From: Streptosporangiaceae bacterium
Lineage (GTDB): Bacteria; Actinomycetota; Actinomycetes; Streptosporangiales; Streptosporangiaceae
DNA: 58,981 bases
Reading direction: 5' to 3'
Assembly (NCBI GenBank): GCA_030041275.1
Contig: JASHOE010000282.1
Span: 1 to 58,981 of the forward strand
The translations under genes were made by a program, and so were the position numbers. Positions within the stretch are counted from its first letter, which is position 1. Each line of letters begins with the position of its first letter. Below the pieces are notes generated by a model. It did no database searches. It was not told the DNA's origin and saw only the letters and a program-made list of their open reading frames with translations. Shown piece by piece: positions 17,630 to 26,735 of the stretch.

Positions 17630-18652
17630 ATGGAGCTCGAGCACTCATTCTCGGTCCCGGTCCCGGTGGAGCGAGCGTGGGATGTGCTCCTGGACGTCGA
17701 GCGGGTGGCGCCCTGCATGCCGGGCGCCACCCTCGACTCGGTCGACGGCGACGCCATCTCCGGCCGGATTAAGGTCAAGGTGGGTCCCATCCAGATGACC
17801 TACGCAGGCACCGCCAAGTTCACCGAGAAGGATGAGGCGGCGCATGTCGTCGTGCTGGAGGCGACAGGCAAGGAGACCCGCGGTGCGGGCACCGCGGCCG
17901 CATCCGTGCGCTCGGAGCTGACCCCTGACGGCGACGCGACCATGGTCACTGTGCACACGACGATGAACGTCACGGGCAAGCCGGCGCAGTTCGGCCGCGG
18001 TGTGATGAACGAGGTCGGCGGTCGGCTGATCGGCATCTTCGCGAACAACCTCGCGGCGATGCTGGCGGCGTCCGAGTCGGCACCCGCGGCGGCGGAGCCG
18101 GCTGCCGCGCCGTCCGAGGCGGCTGCCGTTCCGACCGAGCTGGCCGCCGTGCCGAGCGAGGCCCCGTCCGACGACGAGGCACTGCCGATCGACGTGCTCA
18201 ACCTCAGCACCAGGGCCTGGAGCAACCTACGCCGGGACGGCGTTCAGACGCTCGGCGACCTGACCAGGCGTACCGAGCAGCAGCTGCTGGCGATCGACGG
18301 GGTGGGCCCGGCATCGCTGACCGACATCCGGACCAAGCTGGCGGACCGCGGCCTGGCACTCGCCGACGCGCTCGCTCAGAACGCCGCTGCTGGCAGGCAC
18401 GCGGCTGATCGCGAGGAACTGGCCGACGTCACGCCGCTGCGCCCGGCCCGGCACGAGGCCCCGCCGGCCGCCCAGGTGGCGGAGCCGACCGCCATCGACA
18501 CGTCCTGGCAGCCGCCGGACAACGAGGCGATTGACCTGCTCGGGGTCGCCGGCCTGCCGGTCATCAAGCGGGCCGCGCCGGCCGTAGCGGCCTTGGTCGC
18601 CGTGCTGCTTGTCGTCTTCGGCCTGCGCCGCCGGCGCGCCCGCCGCCGCTAG
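17630..18652 (+). CDS. coxG: CoxG-like SRPBCC protein fused to an RNA-polymerase-alpha-CTD-like domain and a membrane anchor
   Basis: The N-terminal part (about residues 1-147) is a CoxG/SRPBCC domain (MELEHSFSVPVPVERAWDVL, CMPGATLDSVDGD), a family proposed to recruit CO dehydrogenase to the membrane. An Ala/Pro/Glu linker follows. Residues about 185-250 closely resemble the RpoA C-terminal domain (IDVLNLSTRAWSNLRRDGV, TLGDLTRRTEQQLLAIDGVG, LADRGLAL). The Arg aligned with E. coli alpha R265 is kept, while the positions of N268 and K298 are changed. A hydrophobic helix at about 315-335 ends in a run of Arg, which places the bulk of the protein in the cytoplasm at the membrane. AGGAG lies upstream of the ATG. 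Confidence 0.88.
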   Translation: MELEHSFSVPVPVERAWDVLLDVERVAPCMPGATLDSVDGDAISGRIKVKVGPIQMTYAGTAKFTEKDEAAHVVVLEATGKETRGAGTAAASVRSELTPDGDATMVTVHTTMNVTGKPAQFGRGVMNEVGGRLIGIFANNLAAMLAASESAPAAAEPAAAPSEAAAVPTELAAVPSEAPSDDEALPIDVLNLSTRAWSNLRRDGVQTLGDLTRRTEQQLLAIDGVGPASLTDIRTKLADRGLALADALAQNAAAGRHAADREELADVTPLRPARHEAPPAAQVAEPTAIDTSWQPPDNEAIDLLGVAGLPVIKRAAPAVAALVAVLLVVFGLRRRRARRR

Positions 18653-18655
18653 CCG

Positions 18656-18676
18656 GGCCGGGTCAGCCTCCCGGCC
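18656..18676. terminator. Perfect 7-bp hairpin between convergent coxG and methyltransferase genes
   Basis: GGCCGGG and CCCGGCC flank a 7-nt loop, exactly filling the 25-bp gap between two converging stop codons. There is no U-tract; the position argues for a bidirectional terminator. Confidence 0.6.
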
Positions 18677-18677
18677 C

Positions 18678-19412
18678 TCAGTCCGGCTGCACAGCGCGCA
18701 GCTGCAGGAACATGGGGATGCGCCGCCACCGGCTCAAGGAATCGTCGGCCGCAAACGCGGTGCCGGCGGCAACCGGCCTGACCTCGCGGATGGCCTCGAT
18801 CAGCAGCCCGGCAGCCTCGAGCGCCCGGCTGTATGTCTCGAGCGGCCGGTGCTCGCTGTGAAACGTGAGCAGGACGTCATCGCGGGCCGCGGTCCAGGTC
18901 ACCGGCACGGAGTCCAGGTATGAGCCGGTGATCACGAACGGCGCGTCAGCGGCCCTCGACTCGAAGTCGCCGGCCGACCTCAGCGGATGCGGTATCGCCG
19001 CGCACAACCGCCCGCCGCGGCGCAGGACACGCCCCGCTTCGGCGACGGCAGCCGGCATGGCGTCGATGTCGTGCAGCGACATGTAGGCCACGACGAGGTC
19101 GAACATGCCGTCACGAAATGGCAGCGCCGCGGCGTCCGCGAGGAGCACCGGCTGCCCGTGGTCATGGGACGCAGCCAGCCGCACCATGGTCGGCGACGCA
19201 TCGACGCCGGTCACCGCGTAGCCGGCCGCGCGCAGCACCCGGCTCAGCCTGCCTTCGCCGCAGCCCAGGTCGAGCGCCCGGCCGGCTGGCCTCGGCAGCA
19301 GGCTGAGCAGGGACGGCAGGTTCAGTTCTTCGTGGGCATGGTCGTGCCCTGGCGTGCGGGCAAAGTGCGCCCAATTCTGAGCTTCTGCTTCCCAGCCGCT
19401 GCGCATCCGCAT
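18678..19412 (-). CDS. Class I SAM-dependent methyltransferase
   Basis: The 244-residue product shows methyltransferase motif I (ALDLGCGEGRLSRVL, about residues 46-60), the acidic end of strand 2 (VTGVDAS), motif II around ADAALPFRDGMFDLVVAY and the post-II helix with VLRRGGRLCAAIPHP. This is the Methyltransf_11 type. The substrate is unknown. A CAAGCT hexamer lies 7 nt before the ATG at 19412, consistent with a leaderless start. It is convergent with coxG. Confidence 0.82.
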   Translation of the reverse strand: MRMRSGWEAEAQNWAHFARTPGHDHAHEELNLPSLLSLLPRPAGRALDLGCGEGRLSRVLRAAGYAVTGVDASPTMVRLAASHDHGQPVLLADAAALPFRDGMFDLVVAYMSLHDIDAMPAAVAEAGRVLRRGGRLCAAIPHPLRSAGDFESRAADAPFVITGSYLDSVPVTWTAARDDVLLTFHSEHRPLETYSRALEAAGLLIEAIREVRPVAAGTAFAADDSLSRWRRIPMFLQLRAVQPD

Positions 19413-19449
19413 GCGCCCCAGCTTGGCACTCGGCGACGCGGGCTGGCTT

Positions 19450-19483
19450 CAGTCCAGCGCGGACATCAGTCCAGCGCGGACAT
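19450..19483. repeat. 17-bp tandem duplication at the aldehyde dehydrogenase stop codon
   Basis: CAGTCCAGCGCGGACAT occurs twice in direct succession (19450-19466 and 19467-19483). On the minus strand one copy encodes the last residues MSALD of the aldehyde dehydrogenase, and the other lies just past its TGA. Confidence 0.95.
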
Positions 19484-20893
19484 CACGTGCTTGACCCTGG
19501 TGTAGTCGTCGAACCCGTACATCGACAGGTCCTTGCCGTAGCCGGAGTGCTTGAAGCCGCCGTGCGGCATCTCGGCGACCAGCGGGATGTGCGTGTTGAT
19601 CCAGACGCAGCCGAAGTCGAGCGACCTGGCCATCCGCATCGCGCGGCCGTGATCAGCGGTCCAGACTGACGACGCGAGACCGTATTCTGTCCCGTTCGCC
19701 CAGCGCAGCGCCTCGTTCTCGTCGCTGAACTGCTGGACGGTGATGACCGGCCCGAAGATCTCGTTCTGGATGGCCTCGTCGTTCTGGTGCAGCCCGTCGA
19801 CCACGCTGGCGGCGTAGAAGTAGCCCTTCTCGCCGACCCGGCTGCCGCCGGTCAGGACGCGGGCGTGGTCAGGCAGCCGGGCCATGAATCCCGACACCCG
19901 CTCCAGCTGGCTGGCATTATTGAGCGGTCCGTAGGTGGCGTCGGCGTTGTCGGGTCCGGCCGTCACCTGAGACCTCGCCTGCTCGGTCAGGGCGGCGGTG
20001 AAGTCGTCGTGGATCCGGGCCCCGGTGAGCACCCGGGTCGCGGCCGTGCAGTCCTGCCCGGCGTTGAAATAGCCGGCGATCGCGATGGCCTCGGCCGCCT
20101 TCGCGGGATCAGCGTCGTCGAACACGATCACCGGCGCCTTGCCGCCGAGTTCGAGGTGTACCCGCTTGAGGTTCACGGCCGCCGCGGCGGCGACTTCCTT
20201 TCCAGCCCGGACGCTGCCGGTGATCGACACCATCTGCGGAACCTTGTGGGCCACGAGCAGTCGGCCGGTGTCGCGGTCGCCGCACACCACGTTGAGCACA
20301 CCAGGCGGCACGAACTCGCTGATCAGCTCCGCCAGCAGCAAGCTGGTGACCGGCGTGGTGTCGGATGGCTTGAGGACCATGGTGTTCCCGGCCGCGAGCG
20401 CGGGCGCCCACTTCCAGACGGCCATCATCATCGGGTAGTTCCACGGCGTCACCGCGGCGCAGACGCCGATCGGCTCGCGCCTGATAAACGAGGTGAAGCC
20501 GGTCATGTACTCGCCGGCCGACCTGCCCTCGAGCATCCGCGCCGCCCCGGCGAAAAACCGGATCTGGTCGACCATCGGCGGGATCTCCTCCGACGCCGTC
20601 AGCCCGATCGGCTTGCCGGTGTTCTGCGACTCCGCCTTGACGAACTCGTCGGCCCTGGCCTCGAGCGCGTCGGCGATCCGCAGCAGCGCGAGACTCCGCT
20701 CGGCGGGCGTCGCGTCCCGCCACGCAGGGAACGCGTCGGCCGCCGACGCCACCGCGGCGTCGACCTCAGCGGCGCCGGAGACCGGCGCGGTCGCGAAGAC
20801 CTCTCCCGTGCTCGGATCGATAATGTCCATCCGGTTGTCATAGGACATGTCTGTCCACTGGCCACCGACGAAGTTCTGCAGATCATTAGCCAC
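19466..20893 (-). CDS. Aldehyde dehydrogenase (gamma-aminobutyraldehyde dehydrogenase-like)
   Basis: The 475-residue protein is an NAD(P)-dependent aldehyde dehydrogenase with the catalytic Cys in [14 protein letters not shown], the general-base Glu in [13 protein letters not shown], the cofactor loop [13 protein letters not shown] and the Asn of [13 protein letters not shown] with the C-terminal [20 protein letters not shown] is typical of gamma-aminobutyraldehyde/aminobutanal dehydrogenases, which act in putrescine breakdown. The GTG start has GGAG 5 nt upstream. It lies 27 nt after the saccharopine-dehydrogenase-like gene on the same strand, so the two are probably one operon serving amine or lysine catabolism. 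Confidence 0.87.
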   Translation of the reverse strand: MANDLQNFVGGQWTDMSYDNRMDIIDPSTGEVFATAPVSGAAEVDAAVASAADAFPAWRDATPAERSLALLRIADALEARADEFVKAESQNTGKPIGLTASEEIPPMVDQIRFFAGAARMLEGRSAGEYMTGFTSFIRREPIGVCAAVTPWNYPMMMAVWKWAPALAAGNTMVLKPSDTTPVTSLLLAELISEFVPPGVLNVVCGDRDTGRLLVAHKVPQMVSITGSVRAGKEVAAAAAVNLKRVHLELGGKAPVIVFDDADPAKAAEAIAIAGYFNAGQDCTAATRVLTGARIHDDFTAALTEQARSQVTAGPDNADATYGPLNNASQLERVSGFMARLPDHARVLTGGSRVGEKGYFYAASVVDGLHQNDEAIQNEIFGPVITVQQFSDENEALRWANGTEYGLASSVWTADHGRAMRMARSLDFGCVWINTHIPLVAEMPHGGFKHSGYGKDLSMYGFDDYTRVKHVMSALD

Positions 20894-20920
20894 GACGACT
20901 CCGTTCCCTGGTTATGGGGG

Positions 20921-22132
20921 TTAGGGCTGGGCGGGCACGCGCTCCTCGGCCGCCCACGGCGAGCCGTACTCAGTGAGCAGGTCCAGGAACGGTCGCGCTG
21001 GCAGCGCCTCCGGGCCGAGCACGCCGGCGCCCGACCACGCGCCCGAGTCGATGAGTTCCAGCGCGACGACTGGATTGATGGCGGTCTGCCACACGACGGC
21101 CTGGGAGCCGTACTCGGCCATCGACTCCGCGTTGTCGACGACGTGGTACAGGTACACCTCCCGCGGTCGGCCGTCCTTGCCGGTCCCGGTCACCCACGTG
21201 CCAGCACAGGTCAGGCCCGTCATCTTCGGCCCGAGGGTGGCCGGGTCGGGCAGGCACGCGGCCACCACGTCCCTGGGTGACACGCTGCCGCCGTCCACGC
21301 TGACCGGGGTGGTCTGATCCAGGCCAAGCTTGTGCAGCGTCTGCAGGACGCCGATGAACTCCTCGCCGAGCCCGTACTTGAAGGTGACCCGCTGCGCCTG
21401 CACCCAGCGCGGCATCAGCAGGACTTCCTCGTGCTCGACGTTGACGCACTCGACCGGGCCGATCCCGGCCGGGAAGGTAAACGTCTCCGGCTCGCTGAAC
21501 GGCTCCGTGGTGAACCAGCCGCGGCCTGCCTCCCAGATGACGGGCGGGTTCAGGCACTCCTCGATCGTGGTCCAGATGGAGAACGTGGGGGCGAATTCGT
21601 AGCCTGCGACGGCCAGGTTCGCGCCGTCCCGCACGCCGATCTCGGTGATCTCGCTGAACAACTCGTCGGCCGCGTAGCGGGCGAACACGTCGGACAGGCC
21701 GGGCTCGACGCCGATGCCGACCAGCGCGAGCCGGCCGGACCGCTCCCACTGCTCGGCCATGGCGAACTGCTCATCGCCGAGCTTGACCCCCGTCCGCGCG
21801 TACGGCTCGTCGGGGTGCGGGTACGACAGCGACATAGCCATGTCCAGGTAGTGCACCCTGGCCTCGAGCGAGGCCCGGAACAGCGGCATGACGAACCGCG
21901 GGTCGGTGGCATTCATGAGCACGTCGCAGCGGTGCTCGGTGAGCAGCGCCGCGGTGCCTGCCTCATCCCTGGCGTCCAGTCTGACCGCCGTGTAGGAGGA
22001 TTTGGCCGCGGCCGCCCGCTCTGCTCTGGCCAGGTCGTAGTCGGCGATGATGAGCTCGGCGAACGGGCGCCGGGCCGCGATCCGCGCGATGGCGGTGCCG
22101 ACGCCGCCAGCCCCGACGAGGAGTATCCGCAT
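20921..22132 (-). CDS. Saccharopine dehydrogenase family protein
   Basis: The 403-residue protein begins with a Rossmann motif (ILLVGAGGVGTAIARIAARRP) and shows the saccharopine dehydrogenase NADP-binding fold, followed by an alpha/beta C-terminal domain (GVEPGLSDVFARYAADELF). Relatives act in lysine degradation or as carboxynorspermidine-type enzymes, so an amine or amino-acid substrate is likely. Adjacent genes are an aminobutyraldehyde-dehydrogenase-like gene downstream and a divergent APC permease. The ATG is preceded by TAGGAT at 7 nt, suggesting a leaderless mRNA. Confidence 0.8.
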   Translation of the reverse strand: MRILLVGAGGVGTAIARIAARRPFAELIIADYDLARAERAAAAKSSYTAVRLDARDEAGTAALLTEHRCDVLMNATDPRFVMPLFRASLEARVHYLDMAMSLSYPHPDEPYARTGVKLGDEQFAMAEQWERSGRLALVGIGVEPGLSDVFARYAADELFSEITEIGVRDGANLAVAGYEFAPTFSIWTTIEECLNPPVIWEAGRGWFTTEPFSEPETFTFPAGIGPVECVNVEHEEVLLMPRWVQAQRVTFKYGLGEEFIGVLQTLHKLGLDQTTPVSVDGGSVSPRDVVAACLPDPATLGPKMTGLTCAGTWVTGTGKDGRPREVYLYHVVDNAESMAEYGSQAVVWQTAINPVVALELIDSGAWSGAGVLGPEALPARPFLDLLTEYGSPWAAEERVPAQP

Positions 22133-22139
22133 GGTCGTG

Positions 22140-22145
22140 ATCCTA
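22140..22145 (-). promoter_or_regulatory. -10 TAGGAT of the saccharopine-dehydrogenase-like gene
   Basis: Read on the minus strand, the hexamer ends 7 nt before the ATG at 22132. Confidence 0.5.
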
Positions 22146-22176
22146 GACCCGCCGTGTCTCGTGACGGCTACTGGTC

Positions 22177-22204
22177 CAGTCGCATTTCGTACATATTACG
22201 ACTG
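22177..22204. promoter_or_regulatory. Inverted repeat in the AT-rich divergent promoter region
   Basis: CAGTCG and CGACTG are separated by 16 bp that include the AT-rich CGTACATATTA. It lies in the 221-bp gap between the divergent saccharopine-dehydrogenase-like operon and the permease, a place where a shared regulator could bind. Arms of only 6 bp make this weak. Confidence 0.3.
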
Positions 22205-22353
22205 AAATCGTTGCCTTGGCCGCCAATTGATGCTAGAAACGTTGGACCCGGACGTCTAGGTCGCTGGGGTACCTTACCCTTTTCGCACACATGCTGTTCC
22301 CGCACCCGGACACTGTGTGATGACCGGCGGGCCGCTACGCAGGGAGGGACGAC

Positions 22354-23913
22354 ATGGCAGCTGCTGACCAGGCTGTGCATGCGGAGGAGCAGGTCAACAA
22401 GGGCCTCAAGACCGGCGCTCTCGGGCTGATCTCCAGCACCGTTATCGCGACCGCGTCGGTAGCGCCCGCCTACAGCCTCGCGGCCACGCTGGGCTTCGTC
22501 GTGCTGGCGGTGGGCCTGAAGTCACCGTTGGTCGCGATCCTGGCGTTCGTGCCGATGATCTTGACCTCGATCGGCTACAACGAGCTGAACAAGGCCGACC
22601 CGGACTGCGGCACCACGTTCACGTGGGGGACGCGCGCGTTCGGGCCGAAGACCGGCTGGGCGGGCGGCTGGGCGATCGTTGCCGCGGACATCCTGGTCAT
22701 GGCCAGCCTGGCCCAGGTGGCAGGGCAGTACATCTTCCTGCTGTTCGGGGCGACCGGCATCGGCACGAACCCGGCCAGCGGGTACGTGTTGCTGACCGGC
22801 GTCGGCTGGATCGTCTTCATGACCTTCATCTGCTACGTCGGCATCGAGGTGTCAGCGAACTTCCAGAAGGCGCTGCTGTCCATCGAGGTCACCATGCTGA
22901 TGGTGCTTTCGATCGTGGCGCTGATCCGGGTCGGAACCGGCCACCACCCGGCCGAGTCGATCCACCCGAGCTGGTCCTGGCTCAGCCCCGCCGGGCTGCC
23001 GTTCGGTGCGTTCGCCTCCGGGCTGATCCTTATGGTCTTCATCTACTGGGGCTGGGACACCGCCTTGTCGGTGAACGAGGAGACCAAGGACCCGAACAAG
23101 ACGCCGGGCCGGGCCGCCATCCTGTCCACGCTCATCCTGGTCGTCACGTACGGCATCGCGATCTTCGGGGCGCAGTCGTTCGCTGGTATCGGCTCCAAGG
23201 GCATCGGGCTCGCGAACCCGAACAACTCCTCGGACGTGCTGTCGGTGCTCGGCCACGCCGTGTTCGGCGCGGGCACGCTCGGCAACGTCTTCTACCGGCT
23301 GCTGCTGATCATGGTGCTGTCCTCGGCCGCCGCGTCGACCCAGACCACGATCCTGCCAACCGCCAGGACCACGCTGTCGATGGCGACCTACAAGGCGCTG
23401 CCGCAGTCGTTCGCCAAGGTCCACCCGAGGTTCCTGACGCCGACCGTCTCGACCGTCGTCATGGGCGCCATCTCGGCCATCCTGTACGCGGCGTTCAACT
23501 ACATGTCCGGGGTCCAGGTCATCGCCGACGCGGTGACCAGCTGCGGCGTGTTCATCGCCATGTACTACGGGCTGACCGGCTTCACGTGTGCCTGGTATTA
23601 CCGCAAGAACCTGACCAGCAGCGCCAGGAACCTGTGGATGCAGGGCATCCTGCCCGTCCTGGGCGGGGTCATCTTGTGGTTCCTCGGCGGCTGGAGCCTG
23701 TACCTGGACTTCAACATGAACAGCCCCTACGAGGCGTCGTACACCAGCTTCCACGTGCCTGGCATCGGACAGGTCGGCGGCGTGTTCGTCATCGTGTTCC
23801 TGTCCTGGGTCGTCGGCCTGCTGTTCTTCATCTACATGCGGATCGTCCACCCGGCGTTCTTCAAGAAGCAGACGCTGACCCGGGCTACCCCGACGCTGGT
23901 GCCTGACCGCTGA
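22354..23913 (+). CDS. APC superfamily amino acid/polyamine permease
   Basis: The 519-residue protein has about twelve hydrophobic segments. The first is unwound around GLISSTVIATASVAPAYSLAAT, as in APC transporters, and later helices include GWAIVAADILVMASLAQVAGQYIFLL and LILMVFIYWGWDTALSVNEETKDPNKTPGRAA. That last segment is the typical APC TM6-loop with a conserved Glu. It probably imports an amino acid or amine for the divergent catabolic operon. A strong AGGGAGGG ribosome-binding site precedes the ATG, unlike many neighbours that look leaderless. Confidence 0.9.
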   Translation: MAAADQAVHAEEQVNKGLKTGALGLISSTVIATASVAPAYSLAATLGFVVLAVGLKSPLVAILAFVPMILTSIGYNELNKADPDCGTTFTWGTRAFGPKTGWAGGWAIVAADILVMASLAQVAGQYIFLLFGATGIGTNPASGYVLLTGVGWIVFMTFICYVGIEVSANFQKALLSIEVTMLMVLSIVALIRVGTGHHPAESIHPSWSWLSPAGLPFGAFASGLILMVFIYWGWDTALSVNEETKDPNKTPGRAAILSTLILVVTYGIAIFGAQSFAGIGSKGIGLANPNNSSDVLSVLGHAVFGAGTLGNVFYRLLLIMVLSSAAASTQTTILPTARTTLSMATYKALPQSFAKVHPRFLTPTVSTVVMGAISAILYAAFNYMSGVQVIADAVTSCGVFIAMYYGLTGFTCAWYYRKNLTSSARNLWMQGILPVLGGVILWFLGGWSLYLDFNMNSPYEASYTSFHVPGIGQVGGVFVIVFLSWVVGLLFFIYMRIVHPAFFKKQTLTRATPTLVPDR

Positions 23914-23933
23914 TCTGTGTCGGTCATAGCACC

Positions 23934-23939
23934 TAGGCT
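23934..23939 (+). promoter_or_regulatory. -10 TAGGCT of pcrA
   Basis: TAGGCT lies 8 nt before the GTG at 23948 with no Shine-Dalgarno sequence, so the mRNA is leaderless or nearly so. Confidence 0.45.
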
Positions 23940-23947
23940 TAGGCACT

Positions 23948-26158
23948 GTGGCCGCGCTCGTTGTTGACTCGCTGCTGGACGGGCTGAATCCGCAGCAGCG
24001 GGCTGCCGTCCTGCACACTGGCAGCCCGCTGCTGATCGTGGCGGGCGCCGGGTCGGGCAAGACCAGGGTGCTTACGCACCGGATCGCTTACCTGCTGGCC
24101 GAGCGCGAGGTGGCGCCGAGTCAGATCCTGGCCATCACGTTCACCAACAAGGCGGCCGGCGAGATGGCCGCGCGGGCGGCCACGCTCACTGGGGCCAGGG
24201 CGCGGTCCATGTGGGTGCTGACCTTCCACTCGGCGTGCGTGCGCATCCTGCGTCGGGAGGCCAGGCGATTCGGCTACCCGTCCAGCTTCACCATCTATGA
24301 CCAGGCCGACTCGCAGCGGCTGATGACGATGGTGTGCAGGGAGCTCGAGCTTGACACCCGGCACCACCCGCCGAGGGCCATGTCAGACCAGGTCTCGAAC
24401 CTCAAGAACGAGCTCATCGACTACGAGACCGTGCAGAACAAGGCGACCGGCTACCGGCAGCGGGCGCTCGGCGAGGCGTACGCCGAGTACCAGCGCCGGC
24501 TCGTCGCGGCCGGGGCGATGGACTTCGACGACCTCATCATGGTCACCGTCAACCTGCTGCAGGCGTTTCCTGACCTCGCGGCCGAGTACCACGATCGGTT
24601 CCGGCACGTGCTGGTCGACGAGTACCAGGACACCAACCACGCCCAGTACGTCCTCGTCCGCGAGCTGGCCGGGGCGGGCGGCCACGACCCGGCCGAGCTG
24701 GTCGTCGTCGGCGACGCCGACCAGTCGATCTATGCCTTCCGTGGCGCCACGATCAGGAACATCGAGGAATTCGAGCGAGACTTCGCCGGCGCCAGGGTGA
24801 TCTTGCTCGAGCAGAACTACCGGTCGACGCAGAACATCCTCGCGGCCGCGAACGCGGTGGTGTCCCGCAATCCCGGCCGGATCCCGAAGAATCTGTGGTC
24901 GGACGCCGGTGACGGTGCCAAGATCACCGGCTACGTCGCCGACAGCGAGCACGATGAAGCGGCGTTCGTGGCCGAGGAGGTCGACCGGCTGCACGACGCG
25001 GGGGAGGCGGTGCCGGGCGAGGTCGCCGTCTTCTACCGGACCAACGCGCAGTCCAGGGTGTTCGAGGAAGTCTTCATCCGGTCCGGGCTGCCGTACAAGG
25101 TGGTCGGCGGCGTTCGCTTCTACGAGCGGCGCGAGGTCCGCGATCTGCTCGCCTACCTGCGGCTGGTCGCCAACCCCGGCGATGAGGTTTCCCTGCGGCG
25201 AATAATCAACACCCCCCGCCGCGGGATCGGGGACCGGGCGGAGGAGTGCGTGGCCGGGCTGGCAAGCCGGGACAAGATCAGCTTCGCGGAGGCGCTGACC
25301 AGGCCGGACGACGTGCCCGGCCTGGCGGCGCGGTCGGCCCGCGCGATCGAGGGGTTCAACGAGCTCATGGCCGGGCTGCGGGCCATGGCCGAGGCACGGA
25401 GCCCGGTGGGCGACCTGGCCGACGCGGTGCTGGAACGGACCGGGTACGTGGCGGACCTGCAGACGTCCTCCGACCTGCAGGACGCCGGCCGGATCGAGAA
25501 CCTCACCGAGCTGGTCTCGGTTGCCAGGGAGTTCGACGCCCACAGCCCGGACGGGTCGCTGGCCGACTTCCTCGAGCAGGTGTCACTTGTGGCTGACGCC
25601 GACGAGATCCCGACGGGCGAGCAGCACGGCGGCATGGTCACGCTGATGACCCTGCACACGGCCAAGGGCCTGGAGTTTCCCGTCGTGTTTCTGACCGGGC
25701 TCGAGGAAAACGTCTTCCCGCACGAGCGGTCCATCGGTGACGAGCGCGAGCTAGCGGAGGAACGGCGGCTCGCCTACGTCGGCATCACCAGGGCCATGCG
25801 GCGGCTGTACGTCACCAGGGCGGCGGCCCGCACCTGGTTCGGCCGCCCGAGCTTCCACCCGCAGTCGCGGTTCCTGACCGAGATCCCGGCGAATCTGATC
25901 GAGTGGCGACGCGACGAGTCCGCCGCGACGCAGCCGGCCTCCGAGCGGCTCGCCCGGCGGCCGGGAGTCCGCGCGATCGGCAACCGGCCGGTCCCGGCGC
26001 TGCAGCCCGGCGACCGGGTGAACCACGACTCCTACGGTCTTGGCACTGTGCTGTCGGTCGAGGGACGCGGCGACGATCCCGAGGCGAAGATCGACTTCGG
26101 CAGCGACTACGGCGTGAAGCACCTGCTGCTTCGGTACGCGCCGATCGAGAAGCTCTAG
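23948..26158 (+). CDS. pcrA: ATP-dependent DNA helicase UvrD/PcrA
   Basis: The 736-residue superfamily 1A helicase has the Walker A sequence AGAGSGKTRVLTHRIAYLL (motif I), LAITFTNKAAGEM (Ia), VDEYQDTNHAQY (II), VVGDADQSIYAFRGA (III), LEQNYRST (IV), VTLMTLHTAKGLEFPVVF (V) and YVGITRAMRRLYVTRA (VI). A short C-terminal Tudor-like domain (LQPGDRVNHDSYGLGTVLSVEG) is the RNA-polymerase-interaction module known in PcrA. The protein unwinds DNA in nucleotide-excision and mismatch-linked repair and removes recombinase from replication forks. Confidence 0.96.
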   Translation: MAALVVDSLLDGLNPQQRAAVLHTGSPLLIVAGAGSGKTRVLTHRIAYLLAEREVAPSQILAITFTNKAAGEMAARAATLTGARARSMWVLTFHSACVRILRREARRFGYPSSFTIYDQADSQRLMTMVCRELELDTRHHPPRAMSDQVSNLKNELIDYETVQNKATGYRQRALGEAYAEYQRRLVAAGAMDFDDLIMVTVNLLQAFPDLAAEYHDRFRHVLVDEYQDTNHAQYVLVRELAGAGGHDPAELVVVGDADQSIYAFRGATIRNIEEFERDFAGARVILLEQNYRSTQNILAAANAVVSRNPGRIPKNLWSDAGDGAKITGYVADSEHDEAAFVAEEVDRLHDAGEAVPGEVAVFYRTNAQSRVFEEVFIRSGLPYKVVGGVRFYERREVRDLLAYLRLVANPGDEVSLRRIINTPRRGIGDRAEECVAGLASRDKISFAEALTRPDDVPGLAARSARAIEGFNELMAGLRAMAEARSPVGDLADAVLERTGYVADLQTSSDLQDAGRIENLTELVSVAREFDAHSPDGSLADFLEQVSLVADADEIPTGEQHGGMVTLMTLHTAKGLEFPVVFLTGLEENVFPHERSIGDERELAEERRLAYVGITRAMRRLYVTRAAARTWFGRPSFHPQSRFLTEIPANLIEWRRDESAATQPASERLARRPGVRAIGNRPVPALQPGDRVNHDSYGLGTVLSVEGRGDDPEAKIDFGSDYGVKHLLLRYAPIEKL

Positions 26159-26183
26159 CAGCCGCGGGCGCGGCGGCGGGTGA

Positions 26184-26630
26184 CTAGACCGGGCGCATCC
26201 CATGACGGCGCATCAGGTCGAGCTCGGTGTCCCGGTCCGGGGGCTGCGGCCCGGACCACAGGCCTGCCAGCTCCCTGAAGTAGTCGTCGAGCGCTGGCGC
26301 GTGCCAGACGAGCACGCGCGCGGCTGTCGCCTCCGACGCGCCGAAGGTGTGCGCCACGCCGCCGGGGACCAGCACGAAGGTCCCCGCGGTCGCGCTCACG
26401 ACTTCGCCGTCGAGTTCGAACTCGGCCGCGCCGTCGAGCACCCAGAACGCCTCGGTGCGGTCCGGATGGACGTGCGCAGGTGGCCGGCGGCCGCCGGCCG
26501 GAACGCGCCGCTCGTGCAGCGAGAATGCCCCGCCCGTGGTGGCGGCCACCGCCTTGAACGCCAGCATGCTCCCGCCGCGGACCGTGAGCTGCTCGCCGCC
26601 GCCGGGCGGCACGATCATGAAGTCGGCCAT
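26184..26630 (-). CDS. Cupin domain protein
   Basis: The 148-residue product is a single-domain cupin. Motif 1 is [25 protein letters not shown], with the metal-ligand His/His/Glu pattern, and motif 2 is [11 protein letters not shown]. Members include metal-dependent dioxygenases, isomerases and sensors; nothing here fixes the function. The ATG opens the conserved [15 protein letters not shown]. Upstream of it is no clear ribosome-binding site or -10. The gene converges on pcrA and diverges from the icmB-like gene. Confidence 0.75.
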   Translation of the reverse strand: MADFMIVPPGGGEQLTVRGGSMLAFKAVAATTGGAFSLHERRVPAGGRRPPAHVHPDRTEAFWVLDGAAEFELDGEVVSATAGTFVLVPGGVAHTFGASEATAARVLVWHAPALDDYFRELAGLWSGPQPPDRDTELDLMRRHGMRPV

Positions 26631-26735
26631 AGTCCGGCAGCATGGCACGACCGGCTTACCCGCTGGCGGGTGAGTTTGGTCACCGCAGCACGGCCGGGAG
26701 CTGGCTGGGCGGTTACCCTGACGTCGGAGGTTGAC

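Noticed and set aside
19787..21280. 497-codon plus-strand frame across the aldehyde dehydrogenase and saccharopine-DH-like genes
   Set aside because: It crosses two well-supported minus-strand genes and their gap, with no recognisable domain.
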